DNA of 64,000 nucleotides from Murdochiella vaginalis (GCF_900119705.1 NZ_LT632322.1:620001-684000); one strand, 5' to 3'. Positions 17,092 to 26,335 are shown, numbered from the stretch's first letter. Program-made: numbers and translations. The notes: generated by a model not told the origin, from the letters alone.

Positions 17092-18309
17092 ATGAAAAAG
17101 AAAAATGCGTCTTGGAAAGGGAAAACCTTGTTGCTCCTGCTCACTTTACTTTCGCTTGCTGTTGTTATTTCCGCTTGTGGAAAGAAGGGCGGTGAGGCCA
17201 ATGGTCCATCCACGGACTCGACGATGGTCGCATCCGAAGAAAATGCCTCATCGGGAAATCAGAAAGCGTCTACAAGCGAGGAGGCACCGCAGATTGTGCC
17301 ATTGGATCCTGCTGTAGCGGAGGCAATACAGAAAGGGCTTGCCGAGCATGCCCAGATTTTGCCCGGTACGGTGCGCATATATTCTTCCGGAAAAGAGATG
17401 GCGGATGCGATGATGCGCTATAGCAAAGAGCAAGGAGATATTGGTCTTGTGAAGCGCATTCAATTTGGGGTGAAAAGAACCTCGGATCCGAATGAACCAT
17501 TTCATAGCGAACTGGAGGAGCCCTTTGTTTTACTCGAGTTGGACGGAGAGCGCAATGTGACGGCATCCAACGCAGCAACGGAGCCGAGACCGGTGCGCGT
17601 TCATTACATTAACCTTGCTCCCCATGCAAAGGAGGAGGATCTTGCCACATGGAAGGAATGGGAAAATAAAAAGGTTGTTTTTCTCGCTCCCTCGCCGCAG
17701 GATCTGTACTGGCGTGATGAGGGATTCTTTCCCTTCCATGCCCCGAATGTCTACAACAAGGCGTTGCGCCCCTATGCGATTTCGGACTTTCGCGCGTTAG
17801 AGGCTATTAAAGGCTTGGATGCACCCATTGCGCATACGTGGTCCTTTGCGGATTTTTGTGGCGATTATGCCTATTACAGCGGAGCCGGCGCTTGGGGAAT
17901 CCTCTTTCATCTTGAAAAAGATGGCCGCTTTTCGCTTTCCTACCAAGATGTTGACAGAGACGAGATTCTTCAATCCGAGTTGACCGGTCAGCTGTCGAAT
18001 TTTGCTGTCACCGACGATGGCTACACCTTTACCATCGCCTCTCTTCAGTCCTCCGTTGCGCAGGGCGAAGAAAAGGTAACGGAGAAGGATGGGCGTAAGC
18101 TTAAAACTGTTTATGAAGATTTTGGTATGAAAGTGGGCGGTACAGGAACCATTTATCCGTCGAACACGCCTCGAGAATTGTTCCGGGAGGAAGTGGTGAA
18201 CCTGATGGATTTTGCCCGGGTCAGCAGTGAGGTGTTGGGAATCACCCTTAAACCGACGATCACGTTGAGCCCTGAACTCACGGTATGGTGGGCCCAGGAA
18301 AACCAATAA
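17092..18309 (+). CDS. Lipoprotein of unknown function
   Basis: A 405-residue lipoprotein: basic start, hydrophobic core, lipobox VISAC (Cys28), then a Ser/Thr/Glu-rich spacer to about residue 65. The C-terminal region has GAGAWGILFHLEKDGRFSLS and LSNFAVTDDGYTFTIASL. This resembles a beta domain seen in other Bacillota lipoproteins, in which a tryptophan-containing sandwich reports a graded output, but I cannot name a family. ATG 17092 has GGAGG at the right distance and starts the signal peptide. An alternative ATG at 16945 also has a good ribosome site but would place 49 charged residues before the signal. No partner genes suggest a job. Confidence 0.75.
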   Translation: MKKKNASWKGKTLLLLLTLLSLAVVISACGKKGGEANGPSTDSTMVASEENASSGNQKASTSEEAPQIVPLDPAVAEAIQKGLAEHAQILPGTVRIYSSGKEMADAMMRYSKEQGDIGLVKRIQFGVKRTSDPNEPFHSELEEPFVLLELDGERNVTASNAATEPRPVRVHYINLAPHAKEEDLATWKEWENKKVVFLAPSPQDLYWRDEGFFPFHAPNVYNKALRPYAISDFRALEAIKGLDAPIAHTWSFADFCGDYAYYSGAGAWGILFHLEKDGRFSLSYQDVDRDEILQSELTGQLSNFAVTDDGYTFTIASLQSSVAQGEEKVTEKDGRKLKTVYEDFGMKVGGTGTIYPSNTPRELFREEVVNLMDFARVSSEVLGITLKPTITLSPELTVWWAQENQ

Positions 18310-18459
18310 TCCCAAGCTTCTTTCCCGGACATGCCCGGAAAGCCGAAGATCGGTCAACAGGCTTTGCAGGGATGCATCTTGCGACGGGAAATTCTTTTTC
18401 GGGCTTGCGGTTTTCAACCTCCATAGGGAAGGAATCGGAATGCAAGCGATGCGAGCAAA

Positions 18460-18488
18460 TTGACATCTTTGTTCGTGTTCAATATAAT
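18460..18488 (+). promoter_or_regulatory. Perfect-consensus sigma-A promoter of murT
   Basis: TTGACA (18460-18465), a 17-bp spacer and TATAAT (18483-18488), 51 bp before the murT start. The rest of 18310-18459 shows no gene. Confidence 0.93.
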
Positions 18489-18539
18489 GTCCTTCACGTA
18501 TTTAGGCTAAAATTCGGCATTTGCGAGGGTATCATCCAT

Positions 18540-19901
18540 ATGAATAACACACTGACCTTACTTTTGGGGAAAGCGATAAAAAAAGCGGCAAACCTTGCCG
18601 GGAAAGAGGGATCCGATTTTACCGGCCGGCTGATTGCCCGGTTGGAGCCGGATGCCAAATACAAAATTTCCAAACCGGAAAAAAACATATGTGTATCCGG
18701 CACGAATGGAAAAACAACGACGGTCAATATTTTAGCGGATAGCGTCCGTCTCATGGAAGGCAAAGTTTGCTCCAATTTTCATGGCGCCAATTTGGAACAT
18801 GGTGTTTTAGGGGCCTTGCTGGATTCCGCTTCTTTGAAGAATACACAGCCGAAGGTCGGCGTATTTGAGGTGGATGAATTAAGCACCTATCGCATTTGCG
18901 ATTTCCTAAAGCCGAGCACCTTCACTATTACCAATCTCTTTCAGGACTCGTTTGAACGGAACGCAAATACCGGATACATCAAAAAACGGTTATCCTTCGG
19001 CATTCCGAAAGATGTCAAGCTCATTTTAAATGCCTCCGATGCGATTTCGGCGTACATTCGTCCCGACAATGAACGCGTGTATTTTGATGTTTTACCGCTA
19101 TCGTTTGAAACGCAATGTCTGGATTCCAAAATTCAGGATTTAATCTATTGCCCGCATTGCGGCGAAAAAGTGCACTGGACATTCAAGCGCTATCATCATC
19201 TGGGCCATTATCACTGCGATTGCGGAAACTTTTCCAATCCGGAGGCGACCTACTTCGTCTATGATGCGGATCGGGAAAAACGCATCCTGTATGTGCAGGA
19301 TCATGACCAAAAGGTTACGCTTCATGCGCTCGGAAGCTCGATCGAGAGCATGTATAACCAAATTGCGGCCTATGCAACCTTGCGGGAAAATGGTTATTCC
19401 TATGAACAGATTTCTTCCGCCATGGCGCAAATTGAATTGACGAAGGAACGCCATCAGGAATCCCATCATGCAGACTTGCATTTTTACAGCATCGTCACGA
19501 AGGGCTATAACCCGATCGCCGTCACGAGAAACCTGGATGCCATTCGCAAGAATCCGAACCGCAAGGAAATCATCTGGATTATTGAGGATTATTGGGAAAA
19601 GAAGACGCCCATGCGCACGCCGGGTTGGCTTTTTGCCGTCGATTTTGACTATCTGGATGAGACGGTATCGCATTTTATCATTCTGCGCTCTCGCAATACC
19701 TATGAGATCAAACTCAGCTGTTTATTGGATGGGGTACCGCCGGAGAAGATTGTGGTTGTTGATCGTGTAGAGGACATCAATTCTATTTTGGATCCGAGTG
19801 TAAAAGATATTTACCTCTTGCATGATTTTGGTCCGCCTTGGACGACGATTGCTCAAAAGTTTGAGAAGACGATCCTGAAGGAACGAATGGAGCGGTCATG
19901 A
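18540..19901 (+). CDS. murT: MurT-like Mur ligase family protein
   Basis: Mur ligase homologue of the lipid II isoglutaminyl synthase type, which normally amidates D-Glu of the stem peptide. ATP loop SGTNGKTTT (53-61); DELSTYRI; NASD near 164; a zinc ribbon CPHCG (Cys204, 207) with YHHLGHYHCDCG (Cys226, 228), one residue shorter than the usual CxxC; and a C-terminal DUF1727-type domain. In that domain active MurT proteins have NDNxADGxDxSW. Here the matching stretch is IEDYWEKKTPMRTPGW, so the acidic residue thought to complete the GatD triad is missing. The ribosome site (GAGGG) is weak and distant. It overlaps the gatD-like gene by four bases. Confidence 0.88.
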   Translation: MNNTLTLLLGKAIKKAANLAGKEGSDFTGRLIARLEPDAKYKISKPEKNICVSGTNGKTTTVNILADSVRLMEGKVCSNFHGANLEHGVLGALLDSASLKNTQPKVGVFEVDELSTYRICDFLKPSTFTITNLFQDSFERNANTGYIKKRLSFGIPKDVKLILNASDAISAYIRPDNERVYFDVLPLSFETQCLDSKIQDLIYCPHCGEKVHWTFKRYHHLGHYHCDCGNFSNPEATYFVYDADREKRILYVQDHDQKVTLHALGSSIESMYNQIAAYATLRENGYSYEQISSAMAQIELTKERHQESHHADLHFYSIVTKGYNPIAVTRNLDAIRKNPNRKEIIWIIEDYWEKKTPMRTPGWLFAVDFDYLDETVSHFIILRSRNTYEIKLSCLLDGVPPEKIVVVDRVEDINSILDPSVKDIYLLHDFGPPWTTIAQKFEKTILKERMERS

Positions 19902-20596
19902 AAATTGAAGTGCTATATGATGAATTCTATATTTTCGGCGAAAAGGCGAATGTGGAGTATTTGAAACGGATGTTTTCGGAAGAGGCCATCCACGAAACGT
20001 CCTTCGGTGAGGTGCCGTATTTTACGACAAGCCCGGTAGATGCGATTCTGCTTGGCCCCATGCAGGAGTCCAATTTAGCGCGGGTGACAAAGGAGCTGAT
20101 GCCCTACCGCGACAAGCTCAAAGAGCGTATTGAAGAGGGTGTCCTTTTTGTGTCCATTAATAATGCGCTGGATATTCTTGGTCGCTCGCTTGAGGTCGTC
20201 GAGGAGGGGGAGGAACCGACGCTTTCCCTGTTCAGCTATACCGCTGTGCGAGATTACACGAAGCGCTATTCAGAGCTGTTCGTTGCCGATTGGGCTGGAC
20301 AGGAAGTGATTGGCGAGCGCATGGGGTTCAGTCAATATTATGGTAATGAATCCTGCGCAATCTATACGTCCAAGACCGGAAAAGGCTTCAATCAGGATAC
20401 GAATTTGGGTGGCTATCGCTATAAGAATGCGTTTTTAATTGATGCGCTGGGCGTGATGCTGGTGACGAATCCTCCTCTTGCCCGGCGTTTGTTCTCGTAT
20501 TTCGGCATGGACAAGCCCCTTCCATTCGAAAAGGAAGCGGAAGAGGCGTACAAGAATAAATTGAATTTGTTGAAGACTGATTTTAAATTATCCTAA
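19898..20596 (+). CDS. GatD-like protein lacking glutaminase catalytic residues
   Basis: A 232-residue partner of MurT in the class-I glutamine amidotransferase-like fold. Homology to GatD is clear at the C-terminus: GGYRYKNAF then NPPLARRLF, where active GatD has RYKNVFGTYLHGPLLPKNP. The nucleophile elbow normally reads AICGGYQLLG; here residues 86-95 read SINNALDILG, placing Asn88 at the Cys. The catalytic His of YLHG is replaced by Leu184. With both missing it should not hydrolyse glutamine. It may serve as a structural subunit, or the pair may do a different reaction or use free ammonia. Alignment was made by eye. Confidence 0.8.
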   Translation: MKIEVLYDEFYIFGEKANVEYLKRMFSEEAIHETSFGEVPYFTTSPVDAILLGPMQESNLARVTKELMPYRDKLKERIEEGVLFVSINNALDILGRSLEVVEEGEEPTLSLFSYTAVRDYTKRYSELFVADWAGQEVIGERMGFSQYYGNESCAIYTSKTGKGFNQDTNLGGYRYKNAFLIDALGVMLVTNPPLARRLFSYFGMDKPLPFEKEAEEAYKNKLNLLKTDFKLS

Positions 20597-20616
20597 CGAA
20601 TCGATCCACACCGGAC

Positions 20617-20645
20617 TTGCGGTTCTTTGCCGCTTCGTGTAGAAT
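20617..20645 (+). promoter_or_regulatory. Promoter of tRNA-Ser
   Basis: TTGCGG (20617-20622), 17-bp spacer, TAGAAT (20640-20645), ending 19 bp before the tRNA. The tRNA-Val promoter at 63275 has the same -35 hexamer. Confidence 0.75.
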
Positions 20646-20664
20646 TGTCAGGTACCGATTGTGC

Positions 20665-20750
20665 GGAGAAGTATCGAAGTGGTCATAACGGGGCTGACTC
20701 GAAATCAGTTTGTCCTTCGGGACACGTGGGTTCGAATCCCACCTTCTCCG
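20665..20750 (+). tRNA. tRNA-Ser (anticodon CGA)
   Basis: Acceptor arms GGAGAAG/CTTCTCC with discriminator G; anticodon arm GCTGA-CTCGAAA-TCAGT giving CGA; a long variable arm (TGTCC-TTCG-GGACA) typical of type II tRNAs; T arm GTGGG-TTCGAAT-CCCAC. CCA is not encoded. Confidence 0.96.
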
Positions 20751-20754
20751 TAAT

Positions 20755-20786
20755 AAAAAAGAAGGGCCGAAGTGCCCTTCTTTTTT
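20755..20786 (+). terminator. Terminator after tRNA-Ser
   Basis: AAAGAAGGGC-CGAAGT-GCCCTTCTTT stem followed by further T; it is A/T-rich on both sides and may work in both directions. Confidence 0.85.
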
Positions 20787-20796
20787 ATTCTTGAAA

Positions 20797-20826
20797 ACGG
20801 CAGGGATTCGAACCCGGGTAAGATCG
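20797..20826 (-). other. tRNA 3'-end fragment (T arm)
   Basis: On the minus strand CCCGGGTTCGAATCCCTG looks like a T arm (loop TTCGAAT, one mismatch in the stem), but the rest of a cloverleaf is absent. It may be a degraded tRNA or the scar of an integration next to tRNA-Ser. GC-rich palindromic sequence resembling module M follows to about 20865. Confidence 0.4.
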
Positions 20827-21040
20827 CCAGGGCCCCCAAGAGCGGCGCAGCCGCGATCCCACGATGTTTTTTCTACGCTTCGTGACGTGCGTGCAGATAT
20901 CCATTGTCCAGAATATCCTGCTCATAGCCGGCATGCAAAAGCGCAAAGGCAATGACATCCGTACGAACCATTCCATGCTACAATGGGAAAAGATTGGAAA
21001 ATGGTTAGAGAACAGGGAAAAGAACGAAATGGAGAAGACC

Positions 21041-21532
21041 ATGGTGGAAAATAACAAGGCGAAGTCCATCGCCATTCAGGACACGTACGGCAAGCGCTTC
21101 CAGCATTGCTGGGGATGCGGGCCGAAAAATGAAGAAGGGATGCACTTAAAATCCTATCCGAGCGAGGACGGCGAGCAGTGCGTGTGTCACGTGACGCCCT
21201 CCAAACAGTTTACCGGCGGCGTACCGGCCAATCTTTTCGGCGGGATGATTGCGATGATTTTCGACTGTCACGGCACAGCCTCGGCGGCGTGGTTTGCGCA
21301 TCGCAAGAAGGGACTTACCTTGACGGCGGATACCGTGATCGGCCGGTTTATTACCGCGCATCTAGAAGTGGATTTTAAGAAGCCGGTGCCGATGGAAGAG
21401 GAAGTCACGGTCACCGCTATGGTGGAGGAAATCGGCGAGCGCAAAGTGATCGTGGCGATGGAAATGGAAGCGGGCGGCGTGGTGCGTGCCAAAGCGCGCA
21501 TGGTGGCCGTCGGCGTCAAGGACAATATGTAA
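21041..21532 (+). CDS. Hotdog-fold thioesterase (PaaI family)
   Basis: A 163-residue acyl-CoA thioesterase-type protein. The N-terminal HCWGCGPKNEEGMHLKSY motif is typical of the branch with a conserved Cys-x-x-Cys-Gly; the central helix FGGMIAMIFDCHGTASAAW carries the usual catalytic acidic residue; the strands LEVDFKKPVPMEEEV and RAKARMVAV close the fold. ATG 21041 has GGAGA five bases before it; ATG 21029 is an in-frame alternative. An extended -10 (TGCTACAAT) lies near 20976. Likely substrate: a short- or medium-chain acyl-CoA. Confidence 0.85.
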   Translation: MVENNKAKSIAIQDTYGKRFQHCWGCGPKNEEGMHLKSYPSEDGEQCVCHVTPSKQFTGGVPANLFGGMIAMIFDCHGTASAAWFAHRKKGLTLTADTVIGRFITAHLEVDFKKPVPMEEEVTVTAMVEEIGERKVIVAMEMEAGGVVRAKARMVAVGVKDNM

Positions 21533-21581
21533 GTTTCGCTTGCGTACGTTTTTACTTTGCAGTAGAGTACAAGAGGAAAGT

Positions 21582-21597
21582 GTTAGCTATAACTAAC
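21582..21597. promoter_or_regulatory. Palindromic operator before the ABC exporter
   Basis: GTTAGCTATAACTAAC, arms GTTAG/CTAAC, ends 24 bp before the ATPase start. It differs at two positions from GTTAGCTATGGCTAAC at 47801-47816 before the heme locus. Confidence 0.65.
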
Positions 21598-21621
21598 TAC
21601 TGCACCTTCATGGAGGAAAAA

Positions 21622-22317
21622 ATGATTACGATACGCAATTTACATAAGTTTTATGGAGAAGGGGAAAACCGGGTGGAGGTCCTAAAAAACATCGACTTAA
21701 CCATTGCGGACGGAGAAGTCGTATGTGTGGTGGGACCGTCCGGGTCGGGAAAGTCGACATTGCTGAATATTCTCGGCGGCATTGAGGATATTGATGAGGG
21801 AGAGGTGACGGTTTCCGACGTTGCCCTGCATAAGGCAGGGAAAAAGGAATTGGAACAGTATCGCCGTCATCACGTCGGCTTTGTTTTCCAATTTTATAAT
21901 TTGATCAGCAATTTGAATGTAAAGGAGAACATCGAGGTAGGCGCGTATCTGTCCACCAATCCGCTAAACGTCGACGAGACCATCGACACGCTGGGGCTGC
22001 GCGACCAGACGCATAAATATCCCAATCAGATTTCCGGAGGACAGGCGCAGAGAACCTCCATCGGACGCGCCATTGTCAAGAATCCTTCGCTTTTGCTGTG
22101 CGACGAACCCACCGGTGCCTTGGATTACGAAAGTGCAAAAGACGTGTTGCGCCTCATTGAAACGCTGAAAGAGAAGTATCATCCCATTATTATTATTGCC
22201 ACGCATAATACGCAGATCGCCCGGATGTGTGACACCACCATTCGCCTGCATAACGGCGCGGTGCTGGAAGTAGCACCGAATCTGCAGCCGATTACGGCGG
22301 AGGAGGTGAGCTGGTAA
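21622..22317 (+). CDS. ABC transporter ATP-binding protein (MacB/LolD/BceA type)
   Basis: Nucleotide-binding subunit of a type VII ABC exporter. Walker A GPSGSGKST, Q-loop in VFQFYNLI, signature ISGGQAQRTSIGRA, Walker B LLLCDEPTGALD and the H-loop ATHN are all present in 231 residues. ATG 21622 follows GGAGG; the upstream in-frame ATG at 21580 lacks a site and overlaps the operator. The stop codon and the permease start share one base (TAATG). A palindromic operator immediately upstream suggests control by the same kind of regulator as the heme locus. Confidence 0.93.
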   Translation: MITIRNLHKFYGEGENRVEVLKNIDLTIADGEVVCVVGPSGSGKSTLLNILGGIEDIDEGEVTVSDVALHKAGKKELEQYRRHHVGFVFQFYNLISNLNVKENIEVGAYLSTNPLNVDETIDTLGLRDQTHKYPNQISGGQAQRTSIGRAIVKNPSLLLCDEPTGALDYESAKDVLRLIETLKEKYHPIIIIATHNTQIARMCDTTIRLHNGAVLEVAPNLQPITAEEVSW

Positions 22318-24587
22318 TGCGAAATCCGATGAACAAGCGCATCCCTCGGATGCTGCTTCATCAGCCGGCCCATTATGTGCCGCTTTTTCTGCTGCTGTTG
22401 ATCACGATTATTTTTTGCTCCGCGTTTTTCCTGGTGCAGGGATCGGTGGAACGTCTCTATTATGATTTTATGGATCGCTCCCACGTGGAGGACGGCCGCT
22501 TTACGACGCTTTCGCCGCTGAGCGATGCGACGTGGAAACGTGTGGAAGAAAAGGGCGTACAGCTAGAGAAAAACTACTATATTGAGGCAAAGGACGGGGA
22601 CGCGGATTTGCAACTTTATGCCGTACGCCGGAAAAGCAACGTTCCCGATGTGATTGCGGGGCGTTTGCCCGAAAAAGAGGACGAAGTGGCGCTCGACGTT
22701 AACTATGTGCGGGAACATGCCTATGCCCTGGGCCGGGACATCACCATCAGCGGACGTTCCATGCGCTTGGTGGGCACGGTGGTGCTTCCCGATTATATTG
22801 CCATGTTGCATACTCGATCCGACTTGGTAATGGATACAAAAAATTTCGGCGTCGGCATCGTCAGCGAAGACGGCCTTTTGCGTTTTCCGCAGCAGAGCTT
22901 GCAGTACAATTATTCCTATCGTGAAAACAAGACTTCCGCCACGAAGAAAGAAGCCAATGACACACTCAAAGAGCTCACGAAAACCGTTTATGAAGACAAC
23001 ATCTTGACGGAAGCCATGACCCAAGCGCAAAACAAGCGCATCTCCTATATGATGGACGACATGGGAGGCGATGTCCCCATGATGCGTATGGTTCTGATCT
23101 TAGCCGTGGCGTCCATTGCCTTTGTGTTCACCATGCAGACACGCAATCAGATACTATCGGAAGCAAGCGCCATCGGAACTCTGATGGCATCGGGCTATAC
23201 CCGTCGGGAGTTGATTGTCCATTATATGCTATTGCCGACCGTTGCCGTACTTTCGGCTGCTGTTCTGGGCAATCTCATCACATATACGGTAGGCTATAAA
23301 CTGTATATGAATCTGTACTATGATTCGTTTTCGCTTCCCGTGTTTCATCCGCTGTTTAACGCACGCGCGTTTCTATTGACAACGGTGATTCCGGCCGTCA
23401 TCGTCACGCTCATCCAATTTCTGATGTTAATGACCAAGCTGCGCCTGCGTCCGCTCCGTTTTCTGCGCCATGAATTGGGACGCAAACCGCGCGTTTCCAA
23501 GATGCGCTTGTCCCGCTTCGCCTTCTTTTCCAGGCTGCGTTTTCTTTCCCGGTATCGTCTGAAGGTGCTGTTTAACAACAAGCTGAATGTCCTGGTTCTG
23601 CTTTTCGGCGTTACGCTTTCCAGCATTTTTCTCTGTTACGGACTCGGCATGCGTCCCATTTTTGAACGCCATGCCGATCTGATGCAAAAGGAGTTTCCAG
23701 CAAAAGTGCAGACATTTGTCCGTCCGGGAACGGTTCTTGACGCAGCGGATGAAGAGGCGGAAAAATTCGGCTATGCCGCCTTTGATCTTTCCATCAACGG
23801 CGACGTGCATCCCTTTGCCCTTTATGGTGTGGCGCCCGATAGCCGTTACTTCGATGCGCAGGCGATTGATCCGCTTCGGGACAAAGAAATTCAGGCTTCG
23901 GAGGGGTTGATGAAGCGCTTCGGCCTTGTGGAAGGGGACAACATCACGGTGGTGAATCCCTACACGGGAAAAACCTATACGTTCTGCATTCGTGCCATGC
24001 GCCGGCAGGCGGTGACGCTCTCGGCCTATATGCCGCTTGCCGCCTTCAATGCCGTCATGGGCTATGATAAGGACGCCTTTTCCGGTTACTATTCGGAACA
24101 TAAGCTGTCCCTGGATCCGGCCTCGGTGGTTTCCTGTATCGACCTGGATACCGTGGGAAAAGCGTCGGATCATTTTCTGGATACGTTCGGACAGATCATC
24201 GGTCCCATCGTGATCATCGCGGTTCTGTTCTACTTTATCTTCATCGACTTCCTGTCCAAAGCTATTGTGGACAAGGCGAAGACAGAGATTGCGTATCTTA
24301 AAATCTTCGGCTATACCGATGCCGAAACGACCGGTATTTATCTGCGCGCCACCGGCATTCTTCTTGGGCTCTTTCTTTTGGTGCTGCCCTTCCTTTTACG
24401 TTTCCTATTGGCGATCTTGTTGACTGCCGCTCTCGCTAAGCTCGATTCGTACATGGATCCGCATGTGCCCATGCAAATCTATTTTCTGGTGAGTGTTACC
24501 GGAGCCGTGCTTTTCTTCCTGGTGCAGGCCTTGCAGAAGCGAAAGATTGCGAAAATCAGCATGACGGAGACTTTAAAGGAGGTGTAG
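22317..24587 (+). CDS. FtsX-family ABC transporter permease
   Basis: A 756-residue permease with two FtsX-type units. A membrane helix at about 22-42 is followed by a roughly 230-residue extracytoplasmic domain (MacB-periplasmic-core-like; GRLPEKEDEVALDVNYV, LGRDITISG). Three helices follow at 260-375, a further anchor near 425, a second extracytoplasmic segment, and three C-terminal helices. With the ATPase it would form a mechanotransmitting exporter or a peptide sensor/exporter. It encodes both halves, so no second permease is needed. No two-component genes are adjacent, which weakens a Bce-type bacitracin-sensing interpretation. Confidence 0.88.
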   Translation: MRNPMNKRIPRMLLHQPAHYVPLFLLLLITIIFCSAFFLVQGSVERLYYDFMDRSHVEDGRFTTLSPLSDATWKRVEEKGVQLEKNYYIEAKDGDADLQLYAVRRKSNVPDVIAGRLPEKEDEVALDVNYVREHAYALGRDITISGRSMRLVGTVVLPDYIAMLHTRSDLVMDTKNFGVGIVSEDGLLRFPQQSLQYNYSYRENKTSATKKEANDTLKELTKTVYEDNILTEAMTQAQNKRISYMMDDMGGDVPMMRMVLILAVASIAFVFTMQTRNQILSEASAIGTLMASGYTRRELIVHYMLLPTVAVLSAAVLGNLITYTVGYKLYMNLYYDSFSLPVFHPLFNARAFLLTTVIPAVIVTLIQFLMLMTKLRLRPLRFLRHELGRKPRVSKMRLSRFAFFSRLRFLSRYRLKVLFNNKLNVLVLLFGVTLSSIFLCYGLGMRPIFERHADLMQKEFPAKVQTFVRPGTVLDAADEEAEKFGYAAFDLSINGDVHPFALYGVAPDSRYFDAQAIDPLRDKEIQASEGLMKRFGLVEGDNITVVNPYTGKTYTFCIRAMRRQAVTLSAYMPLAAFNAVMGYDKDAFSGYYSEHKLSLDPASVVSCIDLDTVGKASDHFLDTFGQIIGPIVIIAVLFYFIFIDFLSKAIVDKAKTEIAYLKIFGYTDAETTGIYLRATGILLGLFLLVLPFLLRFLLAILLTAALAKLDSYMDPHVPMQIYFLVSVTGAVLFFLVQALQKRKIAKISMTETLKEV

Positions 24588-24882
24588 TTCGGATAAAGTA
24601 ATTCGGCGGGAGGGATGCCCCGGTGAAGAAGGAAACCACCGGGAAACGTTGCACCGTCAGACAGGCAGTGGATGACATAACAGCGCCAAGCACACTCTTT
24701 ACCAGTTTTTACGCCCTTTTTATGGAAATGCACAGTAATTGCTCCAGATCTGTAGTAAAATGCCTTCAGGCACTTCCATATTGTTGATCGATAGACTGCC
24801 GGTTAGCAAACCGATGATCGGAAAGCGCAGGGATGATCGGAAGATACCCAGACGGCAGGAAAGTTCAGGAAAGGGGAACGTA

Positions 24883-25311
24883 ATGACACTGTTTTTGAAT
24901 GAAGAGGATATGCACAAAAACCTTGCGGAACTGTTGCCGGAAGGGGAGACCTATCAGGTACAGATATGGGGCCTGCTTCTTGGTGGTTCGAGCCTGGAAC
25001 GTTTCATTCTCGGCAAAATGGCCACGCTAAATAATGTATGCACGTACCTTGGCGTAACGGAAAAACATTTGGTGATGGCTCTGATGGGAACCGTGTCCAT
25101 TTCCCAACGGCAGGGCGAGTTGGCGCTCCCTTTAGATGAAATTGACCAGGTACAGGTCAAGCACTCCTTCCTTCCCGGAAAATCGACAGTTATTTTGCAG
25201 GTCGGCCAAGAAAAAATAAAACTGTCCCTGATGTCCCGAAATCCCGTCACGGCAAGTATAAAAAATCAAAAGGAGGAGATTGCGACCTTCTGTTCGCTGC
25301 TCGCGAAGTGA
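24883..25311 (+). CDS. Small protein of unknown function, PH-like
   Basis: A 142-residue soluble protein starting at ATG 24883 after AAAGGGG. Alternating hydrophobic strands (YQVQIWGLLLG, HLVMALMGTVSI, STVILQVGQEKIKLSL) and a last amphipathic helix (QKEEIATFCSLLAK) recall bacterial PH-like domains of the YokE/bPH type, which is inference. There is no membrane segment. The 295-bp gap before it holds a CCCGGTG/CACCGGG hairpin without a T run and nothing else recognisable. Confidence 0.6.
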   Translation: MTLFLNEEDMHKNLAELLPEGETYQVQIWGLLLGGSSLERFILGKMATLNNVCTYLGVTEKHLVMALMGTVSISQRQGELALPLDEIDQVQVKHSFLPGKSTVILQVGQEKIKLSLMSRNPVTASIKNQKEEIATFCSLLAK

Positions 25312-25450
25312 GGCTTGAAGCAAAATATTTGTGCTGTGATGCGGTAAGGCAGGGTATCCGTCCCATCCGACACTTTTGCCTTTCCTTCTCTCTCTTAATC
25401 AGCTAAAGAGCAGTATCGCTTGCTTTGTTCGTTTGTGAAGGGAGAGAAGG

Positions 25451-26335
25451 ATGCAACAATATTTTGAATATTTACGGGATATCGGAGATGATCAACATTC
25501 CTTTTTGGAAAAAATAGCAGTCTCAGTGTTGATTTTTTTGGCCATCTTTGTGGTGCGGCTTTTGGTGGCAAAATGTCTCGATGGAGTAGTAAAAGACGAG
25601 AAGCGCCGGCACCGGATTCTCTCGGCGACACGTTTCTTTACCGTGCTTTTGACGATTTACTTGGTGCTTTATGTTTGGTTTTCCCGCGCAAAATCCGTCG
25701 GCCTCATCGTGGGCATCGGACTGGCACTACTCGTTCTCGCGTTGAAAGACCTCATCATGGATATTTTTGCCTTTATTTATATTTTTCTGCGCCGTCCATT
25801 TGCCGTGGGGGATCTGGTGGAAATTCAGGGAATTTAAGGCGAAGTGATTGATATTGATTTTATTCAATTCAATATGGCGGAAATGGGCGCCTTGGTGGAT
25901 TGCATGACGCCAACGGGCCGTTATGTGTCGTTTCCAAACCGCTTCATTTTTCAAGAGGCAGTATTTAACTACAACCGGGATGATCCGTTTGTGATGCAGG
26001 ACGTCTTTGTTCTCATTGACGGGAAAGAGGATCGTCAAAAAGCCTTGGAAATTGCCGGGAAAGTCGCCTATGAGAAATATCAGAATATCATCGCCGACTA
26101 CGACGAAGAGGAAATGCAGCATTTTGAAAATGCAGTCGGCGCCATGAGCGGGGATGCCAAGCCCAAAATCCGCGCAACCCTTGATCCCAACGGTGTTCGC
26201 ATCTATATTCAATTCTTTACCGCTTATGATGAAATTGGCAAAAACAAAATGATCATGGAAAATGCCCTGTACGATGCGCTACTCGCCAATGGCTTCACGT
26301 TCCCTTCGCCGCAGTACATTCGTCTGCTGAAGTAG
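25451..26335 (+). pseudogene. MscS-type mechanosensitive channel gene interrupted by an in-frame TAA
   Basis: GGGAGAGAAGG precedes ATG 25451. Codons 1-128 give three membrane helices and the pore-lining TM3 region (GIGLALLVLALKDLIMDI) ending in RRPFAVGDLVEIQGI. A TAA (25835-25837) follows, after which the same frame continues at once with GEVIDIDFIQF and the cytoplasmic beta and alpha/beta domains up to RLLK. Family members read through with a sense codon at the EIxGxxGxV turn, so one base change (for example AAA or CAA to TAA) explains the break. No frame change is needed. The gene is either recently inactivated or carries a sequencing error. Confidence 0.85.

Noticed and set aside
20864-21040. 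N-terminal extension of the thioesterase back to 20864
   Set aside because: It would begin near the tRNA fragment, adds unconserved sequence and includes the likely promoter region.
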